A stretch of 64,000 bases of DNA from Bosea sp. PAMC 26642 (GTDB lineage: Bacteria > Pseudomonadota > Alphaproteobacteria > Rhizobiales > Beijerinckiaceae), in assembly GCF_001562255.1 (NCBI RefSeq), contig NZ_CP014301.1, positions 1,240,001 through 1,304,000 of the forward strand. Direction: 5' to 3'. Below the pieces are notes generated by a model. That model was not told where the DNA came from. It was given only the letters and a program-made list of their open reading frames with translations, and searched no databases. Position numbers and translations under genes: made by a program. Below are positions 47,090-56,480 of the stretch, one piece after another. How positions within the stretch are numbered: position 1 is the first letter of the stretch; the number at the start of each line of letters is the position of its first letter.

Positions 47090-47257
47090 TCACTTGATCT
47101 TGGTTTCCTTGAACTCGACGTGCTTGCGCGCGACGGGGTCGTATTTCTTCTTCGACATCTTCTCGGTCATCGTGCGCGAGTTCTTCTTCGTCACATAGAA
47201 GAAGCCGGTGTCGGCGGTCGAAAGCAGTTTGATCTTGATGGTCACGGCCTTGGCCAT
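47090..47257 (-). CDS. rpmG: 50S ribosomal protein L33
   Basis: The 55-residue protein reads [20 protein letters not shown], then [20 protein letters not shown] and [15 protein letters not shown]. It is full length and of the cysteine-free type, without the zinc-binding C-x-x-C pairs. It binds near the E site of the large subunit. The ATG at 47257 and a strong terminator on the 3' side are clear. The Nudix, DUF983 and rnr genes lie upstream on the same strand, with 164 bases between the Nudix stop and the rpmG start. Confidence 0.97.
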   Translation of the reverse strand: MAKAVTIKIKLLSTADTGFFYVTKKNSRTMTEKMSKKKYDPVARKHVEFKETKIK

Positions 47258-47421
47258 GGGACATTCCTCGAAACTTGCGGGCCGGCAAGACCCTCATAAA
47301 GCAAAATGGCCGGGCAGACCCGGCAAACCGTCGGCTGGGGGAATGCCGCAACAGGCCGGCGAAGTCAAGAAAGAATGGAGCAACCTGCCATTCGGAGTTT
47401 CGGAAAGCCGAAGCGCGGAGG

Positions 47422-48156
47422 CTACAGCTCTTCGCGAACGAAGCTGCCCTTCTTTTCCCAGAAATAGGGCACCGGCAGGAAAGGGCCGAAGCCTGCGGCG
47501 AGCCTGGCATCGACCTCGCGCAGGATGACCTGGGTGATCGTCGGCAAGTCGAGCTGCTGGGCCTCGTCGAAGCTGACCCAGACCAGTTCGATCAGCTCCG
47601 AATCCGGCCCCGTCACACCCTCGACCTTGCCGGCGAGCGCGCCGTAGTCGATCGTGAAGAAGCGCGTGTCGAAGCGCTTGGGCCGCCGCGGCGGCGTCAC
47701 GGCGCGAGCGACGAAGGTGAGGGCGCCCAGATCGGGAAAGATGCCGTGGCTGGCGAACTCGGTCCAGCTGCCCGGCGGTGGCTTCTCCGGCCTGCCGAGA
47801 TCCGACGCGCCGAACAGCAGCCCGGTCTCCTCGAACGTCTCGCGGATCGCCGCCAGTGCCAGAGCACGTGCCTTCATCGGGCTCGGATCGACGCTGCGTG
47901 CCATCAGCCGGGTTTCGCAGACCTGGCCCAACGCGCCGGTTGCGGTCATCCGGCGGTCGCCCGGATCGATCCTCCCGCCAGGGAAGACGAACTTGCCGGG
48001 CATGAACTTGTGGCCAGGATGACGCTTGCCCATCAACACACGCGGCTTTTTCGCTGAGCGGTCGATGATCAGCACAGTTGCGGCGTCCTTCGGCCGGACA
48101 TTGACGGCGACGCGCGCGCGCTCGGCCTGTGTCAGGAAAACGGCGTTCTCGTTCAC
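47422..48156 (-). CDS. Nudix hydrolase
   Basis: The 244-residue protein has a Nudix-type core: RVLMGKRHPGHKFMPGKFVFPGGRID and the helix ALALAAIRETFEETGLLFG with the RE...EE-G signature. The first glycine and acidic positions of the Nudix box are displaced by an insertion before the helix. The GTG start at 48156 overlaps the DUF983 stop (GTGA). Nudix enzymes cleave nucleoside diphosphate derivatives or CoA; the substrate is not deducible. It is part of the rnr-DUF983-Nudix operon. Confidence 0.9.
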   Translation of the reverse strand: MNENAVFLTQAERARVAVNVRPKDAATVLIIDRSAKKPRVLMGKRHPGHKFMPGKFVFPGGRIDPGDRRMTATGALGQVCETRLMARSVDPSPMKARALALAAIRETFEETGLLFGASDLGRPEKPPPGSWTEFASHGIFPDLGALTFVARAVTPPRRPKRFDTRFFTIDYGALAGKVEGVTGPDSELIELVWVSFDEAQQLDLPTITQVILREVDARLAAGFGPFLPVPYFWEKKGSFVREEL

Positions 48157-48596
48157 GGTTTCAGCGTCGCCACGGCTGGCTGGCGCTCGGGCCGGTCCGG
48201 CTCGCCTCCGAAACCATGCATTCGCATCCCCCATTGCAGACCGACGACGCCGCCCTTGACCGGCTGCATCAGGAGCAGCGACAGCACGATCGCCATGGCG
48301 GGCCAGATCGTCATGTGCAGCCACATCGGCCAATCGGCATATTTCTCGGCCATCACCAACCCACCGACGACGATATGGCCGACGATGGTAATGACGATAT
48401 AGGGCGGCAGGTCGTCGGCGCGCTGATGCAGCATGACCTCGCCGCAGGCCTCGCAGGCATCCACCGGCTTCAGGAACGCGCGGAAAAGCCTGCCTTTGCC
48501 GCAATGCGGGCAGCGCCCCATCAGCCCATGCCCGATGGCCATGCGCCAGTCGCGCTCGGCAGGCCGCCCGATGGCATAGTCGATCTGAACAGACAT
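48153..48596 (-). CDS. DUF983 zinc-ribbon membrane protein
   Basis: The 147-residue protein has an N-terminal zinc ribbon (CPHCGKGRLFRAFLKPVDAC and CEACGE) followed by two or three membrane segments (PPYIVITIVGHIVVGGLVMAE and MTIWPAMAIVLSLLLMQPVK). This is the DUF983 family, found between rnr and Nudix/rpmG in Hyphomicrobiales. Function unknown. ATG 48596 overlaps the rnr stop by one base; TTG 48599 is an alternative. Confidence 0.9.
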   Translation of the reverse strand: MSVQIDYAIGRPAERDWRMAIGHGLMGRCPHCGKGRLFRAFLKPVDACEACGEVMLHQRADDLPPYIVITIVGHIVVGGLVMAEKYADWPMWLHMTIWPAMAIVLSLLLMQPVKGGVVGLQWGMRMHGFGGEPDRPERQPAVATLKP

Positions 48597-50962
48597 CAAC
48601 GCCTCTTGCCGGGCTTCGACTTGCCCGTCTTGACGAAGGACGACTTCGCCCTTCCGCCTCCCGGAAATGGTGGCCGTCCAGGCCGCGTTCCAGAGCGTCC
48701 CGGTGTCACATGCCGCCCTTCCGAGAGCAACTCGAAACGCAGGGCGCCCGCGACGGGCGCCGCCTCGACCAGCTTGACGTGGACACGGTCGCCGAGCCGC
48801 CAGCTTTCGCCGCTGCGCTCGCCGACCATGGCGTGCGCCGCCTCGTCGTAGCGATAGTAGTCGGCTCCCAGTGTCGAGGCCGGGATGAAGCCGTCGGCGC
48901 CCGTCCCGTCGAGCTTGACGAACAGTCCGGCGCGGTTGACCCCGCCGATGCGTCCGTCGAACGACGAGCCGATCTGGTCGGCGAGGAAATGCGCGATCAG
49001 TCGGTCGGTGGTCTCGCGCTCGGCGGCCATGGCCCGTCGCTCCGCCGCCGAAATCCGGGTCGAGACCTCGCGCAGTGCTGCGAGCGTCGCGGATTTCGGC
49101 AGCCCGTCATCGCCGAACCGCAGCGCCGAGATCAGCGCACGATGCACCACGAGATCGGCATAGCGCCGGATCGGCGAGGTGAAATGCGCGTAGCGCCGCA
49201 GGTTCAGGCCGAAATGGCCGTAGTTCTCCGCGACATACTCGGCCTGCGCCTGCGTGCGCAGCACGACCTCGTTCATCAGCAACTCGTTCTCGGAGCCGCG
49301 GATCATCGCCAGGATGCGGTTGAACAGAACCGGCCGCAATGCCCCATCCTTCGGCAGCTTGATCCCGATCGAGGCGAGCACTTCGCCCAGCGCCCGCATC
49401 TTCTCCAGCGAGGGCTCGTCGTGGCAGCGATAGATCAGCACGCTTCCAGCTTTTTCCAGCGTTTCGGCCGCTGCGACATTGGCGAGGATCATGAACTCCT
49501 CGATCAGCCGATGCGCTGCCAGCCGCTCGGGCACGATGACGCGGTCGACCGCGCCGTCCGGCTTCAGCACGAGCTTGCGCTCGGGCAGGTCGAGATCGAG
49601 CGGCTGGCGTTCGTCGCGGGCCCGCGAGGCGACGCCGTAAGCCGCCCAGAGGGGCATCAGGATGGTCTCGCGGATCGGGCCGGAGATATCGTCGGGCTTC
49701 CCATCGATCGCGGCTTGCGCCTGCTGGTAGGAGAGCTTCGCCGCAGAGCGCATCAGGATGCGGTGGAAGGAGTGGCTCTTCTTCTCGCCGTTCGATTTCA
49801 GCACCAGACGCACGGCGAGCGCCGGCCTGTCCTCGCCGCCGCGCAGCGAGCAGAGATCGTTCGATATCCGCTCGGGCAGCATCGGCACGACGCGATCGGG
49901 AAAATAGACCGAGTTGCCGCGCTCCAGCGCCTCGCGATCGAGGCTGGAGCCGGGCCGGACATAGGCCGCGACATCGGCGATCGCGACGGTGACGACGTAG
50001 CCGCCGGGATTGTCGGGGCTCGGATCGGGCGCGGCATGGACCGCGTCGTCATGGTCCTTGGCATCGGCCGGATCGATCGTGATCAGCGGCAGTTCGCGCC
50101 AGTCCTCGCGGCCGGCCGTACCCGCGGGCCGCACCGACTCGGCTTCCGCGATCGTCGCCGGCTGGAACACATTTGGGATGCCATGCGCATGGATCGCGAT
50201 CAGGCTGACCGCGCGCTCGGACTTGATCGAGCCAAGCCGCTCACGCACATGGGCCTCGGACGGACCCAGCCGCGTCTCGTTGCGCAGCGACACCGAGACG
50301 AGATCGCCATCCTGCGCCTCGTTGGTGCGGCCCTTCGGGATCAGCGCCTCGCGCCCTTGCGCCTTTTTGTCGATGGGAATCAGCCGGCCCGAGCCGTCGG
50401 GCATGGCGCGGAAGATGCCGAGCACCTGCGCCTTGCCCTTGCCCATCACCTTCAGCACGCGGCCGGAATAGGCGTAGCCATCGACGCCCTTCAGCCGCGT
50501 CAGCTTCAGCAGGACATGGTCGCCGATGCCCGGCGCCGGCGCCGCCTGGCGCTTGGCGCGGAATTCGCGCGGCCGCTCGATCAGGATACGGGGGGCAGGG
50601 CCCTGATCCGCCTCGTCCCACTCGAGCGGCGAGGCCATCAGGTCGCCGTCGCGATCCTTGGCCTTGATCTCGCTCAGCAGGACGGGGGGGAGGGCACCGC
50701 GCGGATGGATCGGGCGCTCGATGCCGTCGCCGCCCGTCTGTCCCTCTTCTTCAAGTTCCTTGAGGAGCCGTTTCAGCCAGATCTTGCCGCCGCCCGAAAG
50801 CCCGAAAGCCTTCGCGATGTCACGGCGTCCGACCTCGCGGCCGGCCTCGCGTTCGGTCTCGATGAAGTCGAGGACCGCCTCGCGGCTCGGTTCGGGCGCG
50901 GATACGGTCAAGACAGGCAACTCGTGGCGAAAGACGGGGCTGGCACGTGCACTGTTTGCCAC
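48596..50962 (-). CDS. rnr: Ribonuclease R
   Basis: This processive 3'-5' exoribonuclease degrades structured RNA and helps turn over rRNA. An N-terminal winged-helix region (AVLDFIETEREAGREVGRRD, IAKAFGLSGGGKIWLKRLLK) precedes cold-shock domains. The RNB catalytic core contains TIDPADAKDHDDAVHA with the metal-binding aspartates and RYAHFTSPIRRYADLVVHRA. An S1 domain (GGVNRAGLFVKLDGTGADGF) and a basic tail (GKSKPGKRR) follow. The frame is open to 51174, but residues upstream do not look like RNase R and overlap the leader structures. I chose the GTG at 50962; TTG codons about 15 residues further on are alternatives. Confidence 0.93.
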   Translation of the reverse strand: MANSARASPVFRHELPVLTVSAPEPSREAVLDFIETEREAGREVGRRDIAKAFGLSGGGKIWLKRLLKELEEEGQTGGDGIERPIHPRGALPPVLLSEIKAKDRDGDLMASPLEWDEADQGPAPRILIERPREFRAKRQAAPAPGIGDHVLLKLTRLKGVDGYAYSGRVLKVMGKGKAQVLGIFRAMPDGSGRLIPIDKKAQGREALIPKGRTNEAQDGDLVSVSLRNETRLGPSEAHVRERLGSIKSERAVSLIAIHAHGIPNVFQPATIAEAESVRPAGTAGREDWRELPLITIDPADAKDHDDAVHAAPDPSPDNPGGYVVTVAIADVAAYVRPGSSLDREALERGNSVYFPDRVVPMLPERISNDLCSLRGGEDRPALAVRLVLKSNGEKKSHSFHRILMRSAAKLSYQQAQAAIDGKPDDISGPIRETILMPLWAAYGVASRARDERQPLDLDLPERKLVLKPDGAVDRVIVPERLAAHRLIEEFMILANVAAAETLEKAGSVLIYRCHDEPSLEKMRALGEVLASIGIKLPKDGALRPVLFNRILAMIRGSENELLMNEVVLRTQAQAEYVAENYGHFGLNLRRYAHFTSPIRRYADLVVHRALISALRFGDDGLPKSATLAALREVSTRISAAERRAMAAERETTDRLIAHFLADQIGSSFDGRIGGVNRAGLFVKLDGTGADGFIPASTLGADYYRYDEAAHAMVGERSGESWRLGDRVHVKLVEAAPVAGALRFELLSEGRHVTPGRSGTRPGRPPFPGGGRAKSSFVKTGKSKPGKRR

Positions 50963-51010
50963 GATCGGGGCGCCAACGCCAGAACGGGACCGGCACGGCA
51001 GTTCCGCAAC

Positions 51011-51042
51011 GAAAGAAGGGCCGCCCTTTCGGGCAGCCCTTC
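51011..51042 (-). terminator. Terminator-like hairpin in the rnr leader
   Basis: On the minus strand GAAGGGCTGCCC, GAAA, GGGCGGCCCTTC form a 12-bp stem (one G-T pair) with a GNRA tetraloop, followed by TTTCGTT. It lies between a 25-codon ORF and the rnr coding region, so it may terminate the short ORF transcript or attenuate rnr. Confidence 0.75.
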
Positions 51043-51056
51043 CATTGTCGTACCGC

Positions 51057-51074
51057 GGTCCGGCGAACCGGACC
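51057..51074 (-). other. UUCG-loop hairpin in the rnr leader
   Basis: On the minus strand GGTCCGG, TTCG, CCGGACC form a 7-bp stem 16 bases after the small-ORF stop. It is a likely stable RNA element preceding the terminator-like hairpin. Confidence 0.65.
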
Positions 51075-51089
51075 CAAAGGCGCGAAAAC

Positions 51090-51167
51090 TCACGCGGAAC
51101 AAGACCCCCACTGGGAATGAGTCCAGGTCCGACCGCTTCGAGCCAGCGGTTGATGACAATGAGACAC
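51090..51167 (-). CDS. 25-codon leader ORF (microprotein or leader peptide) upstream of rnr
   Basis: The GTG at 51167 starts MSHCHQPLARSGRTWTHSQW followed by GSCSA and TGA: 25 residues with three His, two Cys and two Trp. Seven bases separate the GTG from GGAGG of a Shine-Dalgarno region that matches the 16S 3' end over 14 bases, the best initiation signal in the window. It is in a different frame from rnr. A UUCG hairpin and a terminator-like hairpin follow. It could be a leader peptide controlling rnr or an independent small protein. I cannot name a family. The coding call rests on the start signal and structure, not on homology. Confidence 0.6.
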   Translation of the reverse strand: MSHCHQPLARSGRTWTHSQWGSCSA

Positions 51168-51168
51168 T

Positions 51169-51182
51169 GGATCACCTCCTTT
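51169..51182 (-). promoter_or_regulatory. Extended Shine-Dalgarno: 14-base perfect complement of the 16S rRNA 3' end
   Basis: AAAGGAGGTGATCC on the minus strand is the exact complement of GGAUCACCUCCUUU, the universally conserved 16S 3' terminus. Ordinary Shine-Dalgarno sites in this window are 4-6 bases. It precedes the 25-codon ORF at 51167. Confidence 0.85.
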
Positions 51183-51232
51183 CAGTTGTTACCGACGAGA
51201 TGAGGCTAGGCCGATTCCCGCCGCCTCGTAAA

Positions 51233-51238
51233 TGTCAA
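51233..51238 (-). promoter_or_regulatory. Possible -35 element of the rnr leader promoter
   Basis: TTGACA on the minus strand, 51 bases upstream of the extended Shine-Dalgarno. No good -10 match follows at 16-18 bases, so this is tentative. Confidence 0.35.
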
Positions 51239-51456
51239 AAAGCGTGCGCTACCACCGCCTCGAAATCGCGCTGTCTCCTGCGAAATGCGCCATCCAAAAG
51301 CGGATGGGCAAAATAGAGGCGTCCTGATTGCCTAAAGTTTATGCAATCCAGCAGGATGGGCAGAATCGTTGCGTGGATCGGGGTCGGCAACGCAGGAAAT
51401 GTTAATAAATTCCGTCTTGCGGCAGAGAATGCGGCCGATGTCATCGGCGAGGCATC

Positions 51457-51472
51457 GTTGGCATGCGGTTTG
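51457..51472 (+). promoter_or_regulatory. Sigma-54 (RpoN) promoter of the urt operon
   Basis: TTGGCATGCGGTTTGC has GG and GC separated by exactly ten bases with TTGGCA and TTTGC flanks, matching the -24/-12 consensus (TGGCAC-N5-TTGC). It is 82 bases before the urtA start, consistent with NtrC-dependent nitrogen control of urea uptake. Confidence 0.65.
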
Positions 51473-51553
51473 CGAACCGACCTCCCGGGCCAGGGAGGCC
51501 TGTCGGCTCTCGGGTCCGAAGCCGCACCAGCAAGATCTTCAAGGGGACGATCC

Positions 51554-52834
51554 GTGAACCAAACCCGTCGCGTCATTCTCGGTGCTGCATTAGCCGGTGC
51601 CACCGTCCTGAGTTCGCTCCTGCCTGCCGCCGCGCAGGAGACCATCAAGGTCGGCATCCTGCACTCGCTTTCGGGCACCATGGCCATTTCCGAGACGACG
51701 TTGAAAGACGTCATGCTGATGCTCATCGAGGAGCAGAACAAGAAGGGCGGCGTTCTCGGCAAGAAGCTCGAGGCCGTGGTCGTCGATCCCGCTTCGAACT
51801 GGCCGCTCTTCGCCGAGAAGGCCCGCGAGCTGATCAACAAGGACAAGGTCTCGGCCGTATTCGGTTGCTGGACCTCGGTCTCGCGCAAGTCGGTGTTGCC
51901 GGTCTTCAAGGAGCTGAACTCGATCCTGTTCTACCCCGTCCAGTACGAGGGTGAGGAATCCGAGCGCAACGTCTTCTACACCGGCGCCGCCCCGAACCAG
52001 CAGGCGATCCCGGCTGTCGACTATCTCGCCAAGGAGGAGAAGGTCCAGCGCTGGGTGCTGGCCGGCACCGACTACGTCTACCCGCGCACGACCAACAAGA
52101 TCCTCGAGGCGTATCTGCTCTCGAAGGGCGTCGCCAAGGAAGACATCCTGATCAACTACACGCCCTTCGGCCATTCGGACTGGCAGACGATCGTCTCCGA
52201 CATCAAGAAGTTCGGGACCGCCGGCAAGAAGACCGCCGTGGTCTCGACCATCAACGGCGATGCCAACGTGCCGTTCTACAAGGAACTCGGCAACCAGGGC
52301 ATCAAGGCGACCGACATCCCGGTCGTGGCCTTCTCGGTCGGCGAGGAAGAGCTGGCCGGTATCGACACCAAGCCGCTGCTCGGCCATCTCGCCGCCTGGA
52401 ACTACTTCCAGTCGGTCAAGACGCCTGAGAACGAGGCCTTCATCAAGCAGTGGAAGGCCTACAAGAAGAACGAAAAGGCCGTCACCAACGATCCGATGGA
52501 AGCCCATGTCATCGGCTTCGCCATGTGGGTGAAGGCGGTCGAGAAGGCCAAGAGCTTCGATCCCGACAAGGTCATCGACGCGCTGCCCGGCATCGAGGCG
52601 CCCAACCTGACCGGCGGCATCTCCAAGATGCTCCCCAACCACCACATCACCAAGCCCGTCCTGATCGGCGAGATCAAGGCCGACGGCCAGTTCGACGTGG
52701 TCTCCAAGACCGGACTGGTGGCCGGCGACGCCTGGTCGAAGGAGCTCGACGGCTCCAAGGACCTGATCGGCGACTGGGTCGAGAAGAAGTGCGGCAACTT
52801 CAACGTCAAGACCGGCAAATGCGGCGGCGCCTGA
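51554..52834 (+). CDS. urtA: Urea ABC transporter substrate-binding protein
   Basis: The 426-residue protein has a signal peptide (residues 1-27, ending AAAQ) and the type I periplasmic fold of the branched-chain amino acid class. UrtA features include VGILHSLSGTMAISETTLKD, AVFGCWTSVSRKSVLPVFKE, FYPVQYEGEESERNVFYTGA, and FGHSDWQTIVSDIK. It binds urea or short amides for import. The start is GTG at 51554 with AAGGGG upstream. A sigma-54 promoter precedes it. Two strong hairpins separate it from urtB. Confidence 0.96.
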   Translation: MNQTRRVILGAALAGATVLSSLLPAAAQETIKVGILHSLSGTMAISETTLKDVMLMLIEEQNKKGGVLGKKLEAVVVDPASNWPLFAEKARELINKDKVSAVFGCWTSVSRKSVLPVFKELNSILFYPVQYEGEESERNVFYTGAAPNQQAIPAVDYLAKEEKVQRWVLAGTDYVYPRTTNKILEAYLLSKGVAKEDILINYTPFGHSDWQTIVSDIKKFGTAGKKTAVVSTINGDANVPFYKELGNQGIKATDIPVVAFSVGEEELAGIDTKPLLGHLAAWNYFQSVKTPENEAFIKQWKAYKKNEKAVTNDPMEAHVIGFAMWVKAVEKAKSFDPDKVIDALPGIEAPNLTGGISKMLPNHHITKPVLIGEIKADGQFDVVSKTGLVAGDAWSKELDGSKDLIGDWVEKKCGNFNVKTGKCGGA

Positions 52835-52849
52835 CATCGTCCAGCTGAA

Positions 52850-52908
52850 GGACGGCGGGCCTTGCCCGCCGTCGACGGACAATCCCCCGGCCGCCATGCG
52901 GCGGCCGG
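52850..52908 (+). terminator. Two tandem hairpins between urtA and urtB
   Basis: GACGGCGGGC-CTT-GCCCGCCGTC (52850-52872) and CCCGGCCGCC-ATGC-GGCGGCCGGG (52885-52908) are each perfect 10-bp stems with short loops and no U-tract. They lie between the binding-protein and permease genes, where partial termination or protection of urtA mRNA is expected. Confidence 0.7.
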
Positions 52909-52938
52909 GCTCGCCGCCCGCAGCCCGAAGACAGGTCA

Positions 52939-54540
52939 ATGCCGCCAATCGCCCGCGTCCTGCGTCTGCTCCTGATCGTTACGGCCTTCGTGCTCTCGCC
53001 TGCAGCCGTCTTTGCGCAGAGCGCCGACGAGGCCTTCACGCGGCTCAACGCCGACAGCTTTTCCGACACGGCCCGCGCCGTCGATATCCTGATTGCGACC
53101 GCTCACCCGCAGGCCGCGCCGATCATCGAGGGCCTGGCCGATGGCCGCCTTCTGGCCGGTGGCGGCGCGGTAGTCGTCAGAACGACCGCAGGCGCCTTCA
53201 TCGACGCCAGGACCGGCCAGCCGCTCGCCGCCGCGCCGGCAGGCGTCAATCCGGTTCGCCTCAACAACAATCTCCGTCGTGTCGTCCAGGCGGCTTTGGG
53301 CGGTCTGGGTCTGCTCAATCCCGACGCCGGCAAGCGCATTCTGGCCGCCGAGGCCGTCTTCAAATCCCGCGACGTCTCGCTCCTGCCGGTCCTGGAGACC
53401 GCGATCGGCAAGGAAACCGACATTCGCGCCAAGGCCGCTTTGCGCCAGGCTCAGGCCGCGATCCTGATCGCCAAGACCGATGCCCCGCCCTTCGACCGGC
53501 TCGCCGCCGTTGATTTGCTGCGCGAGCGCGGCGATCAGGACGCGTTGGCGACCCTGCGTTCGCTGCCGGGCGATGCGTCGCCGGCGCTGAAGGAGGCTCA
53601 GGCGCGCGCGATCACCGAGATCGAGGGCAAGCTCGCCGTCTGGCGCGCCGCGCAGAACCTCTGGTATGGCCTCTCGCTCGGATCGGTGCTGTTGCTGGCG
53701 GCGATCGGCCTCGCCATCACCTTCGGCGTCATGGGCGTGATCAACATGGCCCATGGCGAGATGGTCATGCTCGGCGCCTACACCACCTTCATTACCCAGG
53801 AGATCATCCGGACCCGCTTTCCCGGCCTGTTCGACTATTCGCTGGCGATCGCCTTGCCGCTGGCCTTTCTCGTCGCAGGCCTTGTGGGAATCGCGATCGA
53901 GCGCGGCATCATCCGCTTCCTCTATGGCCGGCCGCTGGAGACACTTCTGGCGACCTGGGGCATCAGCCTGATCCTGCAGCAGGCGGTCCGCACTGCCTTC
54001 GGCCCCACCAACCGCGAGGTCGGCGCACCGAACTTCATGTCCGGCGCCTTCGAACTCGGCGGCCTCGCCATCACCTGGAACCGGCTCTGGATCATCGTCT
54101 TCGCCGCGCTGGTCTTCGCCGCGCTGCTGGCGATCCTGCGACTGACGCCGATCGGCCTGCAGATGCGGGCCGTCACCCAGAACCGCCGCATGGCCTCGGC
54201 CATGGGCATCCGCACCGGCCGCGTCGATGCACTGACCTTCGGCCTCGGCTCGGGCGTCGCGGGGCTTGCCGGGGTCGCGCTCTCACAGATCGACAATGTC
54301 AGCCCCAATCTCGGCCAGAGCTACATCATCGACTCGTTCATGGTCGTGGTCTTCGGCGGCGTCGGCAATCTCTGGGGCACGCTGGTCGGCGCGATGACGC
54401 TGGGCATCGCCAACAAGCTGCTCGAACCCTATGCCGGCGCGGTGCTGGGCAAGATCGCGCTGCTCGTCTTCATCATCCTGTTCATCCAGAAACGTCCGCG
54501 CGGCCTGTTCGCGCTCAAGGGCAGGGCGGTCGAAGCATGA
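52939..54540 (+). CDS. urtB: Urea ABC transporter permease UrtB
   Basis: The 533-residue protein has a signal peptide (ending VFAQS) and a periplasmic helical domain of about 215 residues (VVQAALGGLGLLNPDAGKRI), typical of UrtB. The LivH-like permease follows, with LAITFGVMGVINMAHGEMVMLGAY, TLLATWGISLILQQ, and MRAVTQNRRMASAMGIRTGRVD. It forms the channel with UrtC. The downstream gene overlaps it by 4 bp (ATGA). Length fits the fused family. Confidence 0.95.
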   Translation: MPPIARVLRLLLIVTAFVLSPAAVFAQSADEAFTRLNADSFSDTARAVDILIATAHPQAAPIIEGLADGRLLAGGGAVVVRTTAGAFIDARTGQPLAAAPAGVNPVRLNNNLRRVVQAALGGLGLLNPDAGKRILAAEAVFKSRDVSLLPVLETAIGKETDIRAKAALRQAQAAILIAKTDAPPFDRLAAVDLLRERGDQDALATLRSLPGDASPALKEAQARAITEIEGKLAVWRAAQNLWYGLSLGSVLLLAAIGLAITFGVMGVINMAHGEMVMLGAYTTFITQEIIRTRFPGLFDYSLAIALPLAFLVAGLVGIAIERGIIRFLYGRPLETLLATWGISLILQQAVRTAFGPTNREVGAPNFMSGAFELGGLAITWNRLWIIVFAALVFAALLAILRLTPIGLQMRAVTQNRRMASAMGIRTGRVDALTFGLGSGVAGLAGVALSQIDNVSPNLGQSYIIDSFMVVVFGGVGNLWGTLVGAMTLGIANKLLEPYAGAVLGKIALLVFIILFIQKRPRGLFALKGRAVEA

Positions 54541-55676
54541 TCACCCGCTTCCTCATCCAGGGCATGGACAGGCGCGGCCTGGTCTTCCTCGGCCTGATCG
54601 CCGCGCTCGCCATCCTCGTGCCGCTGTCCAATCTGCTGCTGCCGTCGGGCTCGGCCCTGCATGTGCCGACATCGACCATGTCGCTCTGGGGCAAATATCT
54701 CTGCTACGCGCTGCTGGCGATCGCGCTCGATCTGGTCTGGGGCTATTGCGGCATCCTCTCGCTCGGCCACGGCGCCTTCTTCGCGCTCGGCGGCTATGCG
54801 ATGGGTATGTATCTGATGCGCCAGATCGGCTCGCGCGGCACCTATGGCAACCCGATCCTGCCCGACTTCATGGTCTTCCTGAATTGGCAGGAACTCCCCT
54901 GGTACTGGTACGGCTTCTCGTCCTTCCCCTTCGCCATGCTGATGGTGCTGCTCGCACCGGGCCTGCTCGCCTTTGTCTTCGGCTGGTTCGCTTTCCGCTC
55001 ACGCGTCACCGGCGTCTATCTCTCGATCATCACCCAGGCGCTGACCTATGCCCTGCTGCTCGCTTTCTTCCGAAACGACATGGGGTTCGGCGGCAATAAC
55101 GGCCTGACCGACTTCAAGGACATCGCCGGCTTCAACGTCCAGGCGCAGACGACGCGTGCCGCGCTCTTCGCCATGACCTGCGTCATGCTGATCGCCGGCT
55201 TTCTGATCGCCCGCGGCATCGTCACGTCGAAGCTCGGCAAGGTCGTGATCGCGATCCGCGACGCCGAATCGCGCACCCGCTTCCTCGGCTACCGGGTCGA
55301 CCGCTTCAAGCTCTTCGTCTTCACCGTCTCGGCCTGCATGGCGGGCGTCGCCGGCGCGCTCTACGTGCCGCAGGTCGGCATCATCAATCCCAGCGAATTC
55401 AACCCCGCCAATTCGATCGAAACCGTGATCTGGGTCGCGGTCGGCGGGCGCGGCACATTGGTCGGCGCGGCGCTCGGCGCTGTCGTGGTCAACTACGCCA
55501 AGACCGTCTTCACCTCGGGCTTCATGGCGCCCTACTGGCTTTTTGCGCTCGGCGCGCTCTTCGTCTTCGTGACGATCTTCATGCCCAAGGGAATTTTGGG
55601 CACCGCCCAGGAACTCTGGGCGAAGCGCAAGAAGCCCGAACCTGCTGCCGCGCCCGAACCGGCCCCGGCGGAGTGA
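54537..55676 (+). CDS. urtC: Urea ABC transporter permease UrtC
   Basis: The 379-residue LivM-like permease has ALDLVWGYCGILSLGHGAFFALGGYAMGM, GVYLSIITQALTYALLLAFFRNDMGFGGNNG, and VIAIRDAESRTRFLGYRVDRFKL containing the EAA-like coupling loop. The C-terminal tail is Pro/Glu-rich. Start and stop overlap neighbours, forming one operon with urtB and urtD. It pairs with UrtB as a heterodimer. Confidence 0.95.
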   Translation: MITRFLIQGMDRRGLVFLGLIAALAILVPLSNLLLPSGSALHVPTSTMSLWGKYLCYALLAIALDLVWGYCGILSLGHGAFFALGGYAMGMYLMRQIGSRGTYGNPILPDFMVFLNWQELPWYWYGFSSFPFAMLMVLLAPGLLAFVFGWFAFRSRVTGVYLSIITQALTYALLLAFFRNDMGFGGNNGLTDFKDIAGFNVQAQTTRAALFAMTCVMLIAGFLIARGIVTSKLGKVVIAIRDAESRTRFLGYRVDRFKLFVFTVSACMAGVAGALYVPQVGIINPSEFNPANSIETVIWVAVGGRGTLVGAALGAVVVNYAKTVFTSGFMAPYWLFALGALFVFVTIFMPKGILGTAQELWAKRKKPEPAAAPEPAPAE

Positions 55677-55681
55677 CACGC

Positions 55682-56446
<765 letters not shown>

Positions 56447-56480
56447 TGGTCATGGAGCCGCACGCCCTGATGAACCTCCG

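Noticed and set aside
50963..51174. N-terminal extension of RNase R up to 51174
   Set aside because: The extra residues do not resemble RNase R and overlap a better ORF, two hairpins and the strong Shine-Dalgarno of another frame.
51166..51184. Fragment of a 16S rRNA gene on the plus strand (CTGGATCACCTCCTTTC)
   Set aside because: Only about 17 bases match and the flanks do not, while on the minus strand the same bases are placed exactly as a Shine-Dalgarno.
48710..51316. 868-residue frame antisense to rnr
   Set aside because: Shadow of the rnr reading frame; no start signal and low-complexity Arg/Gly-rich translation.
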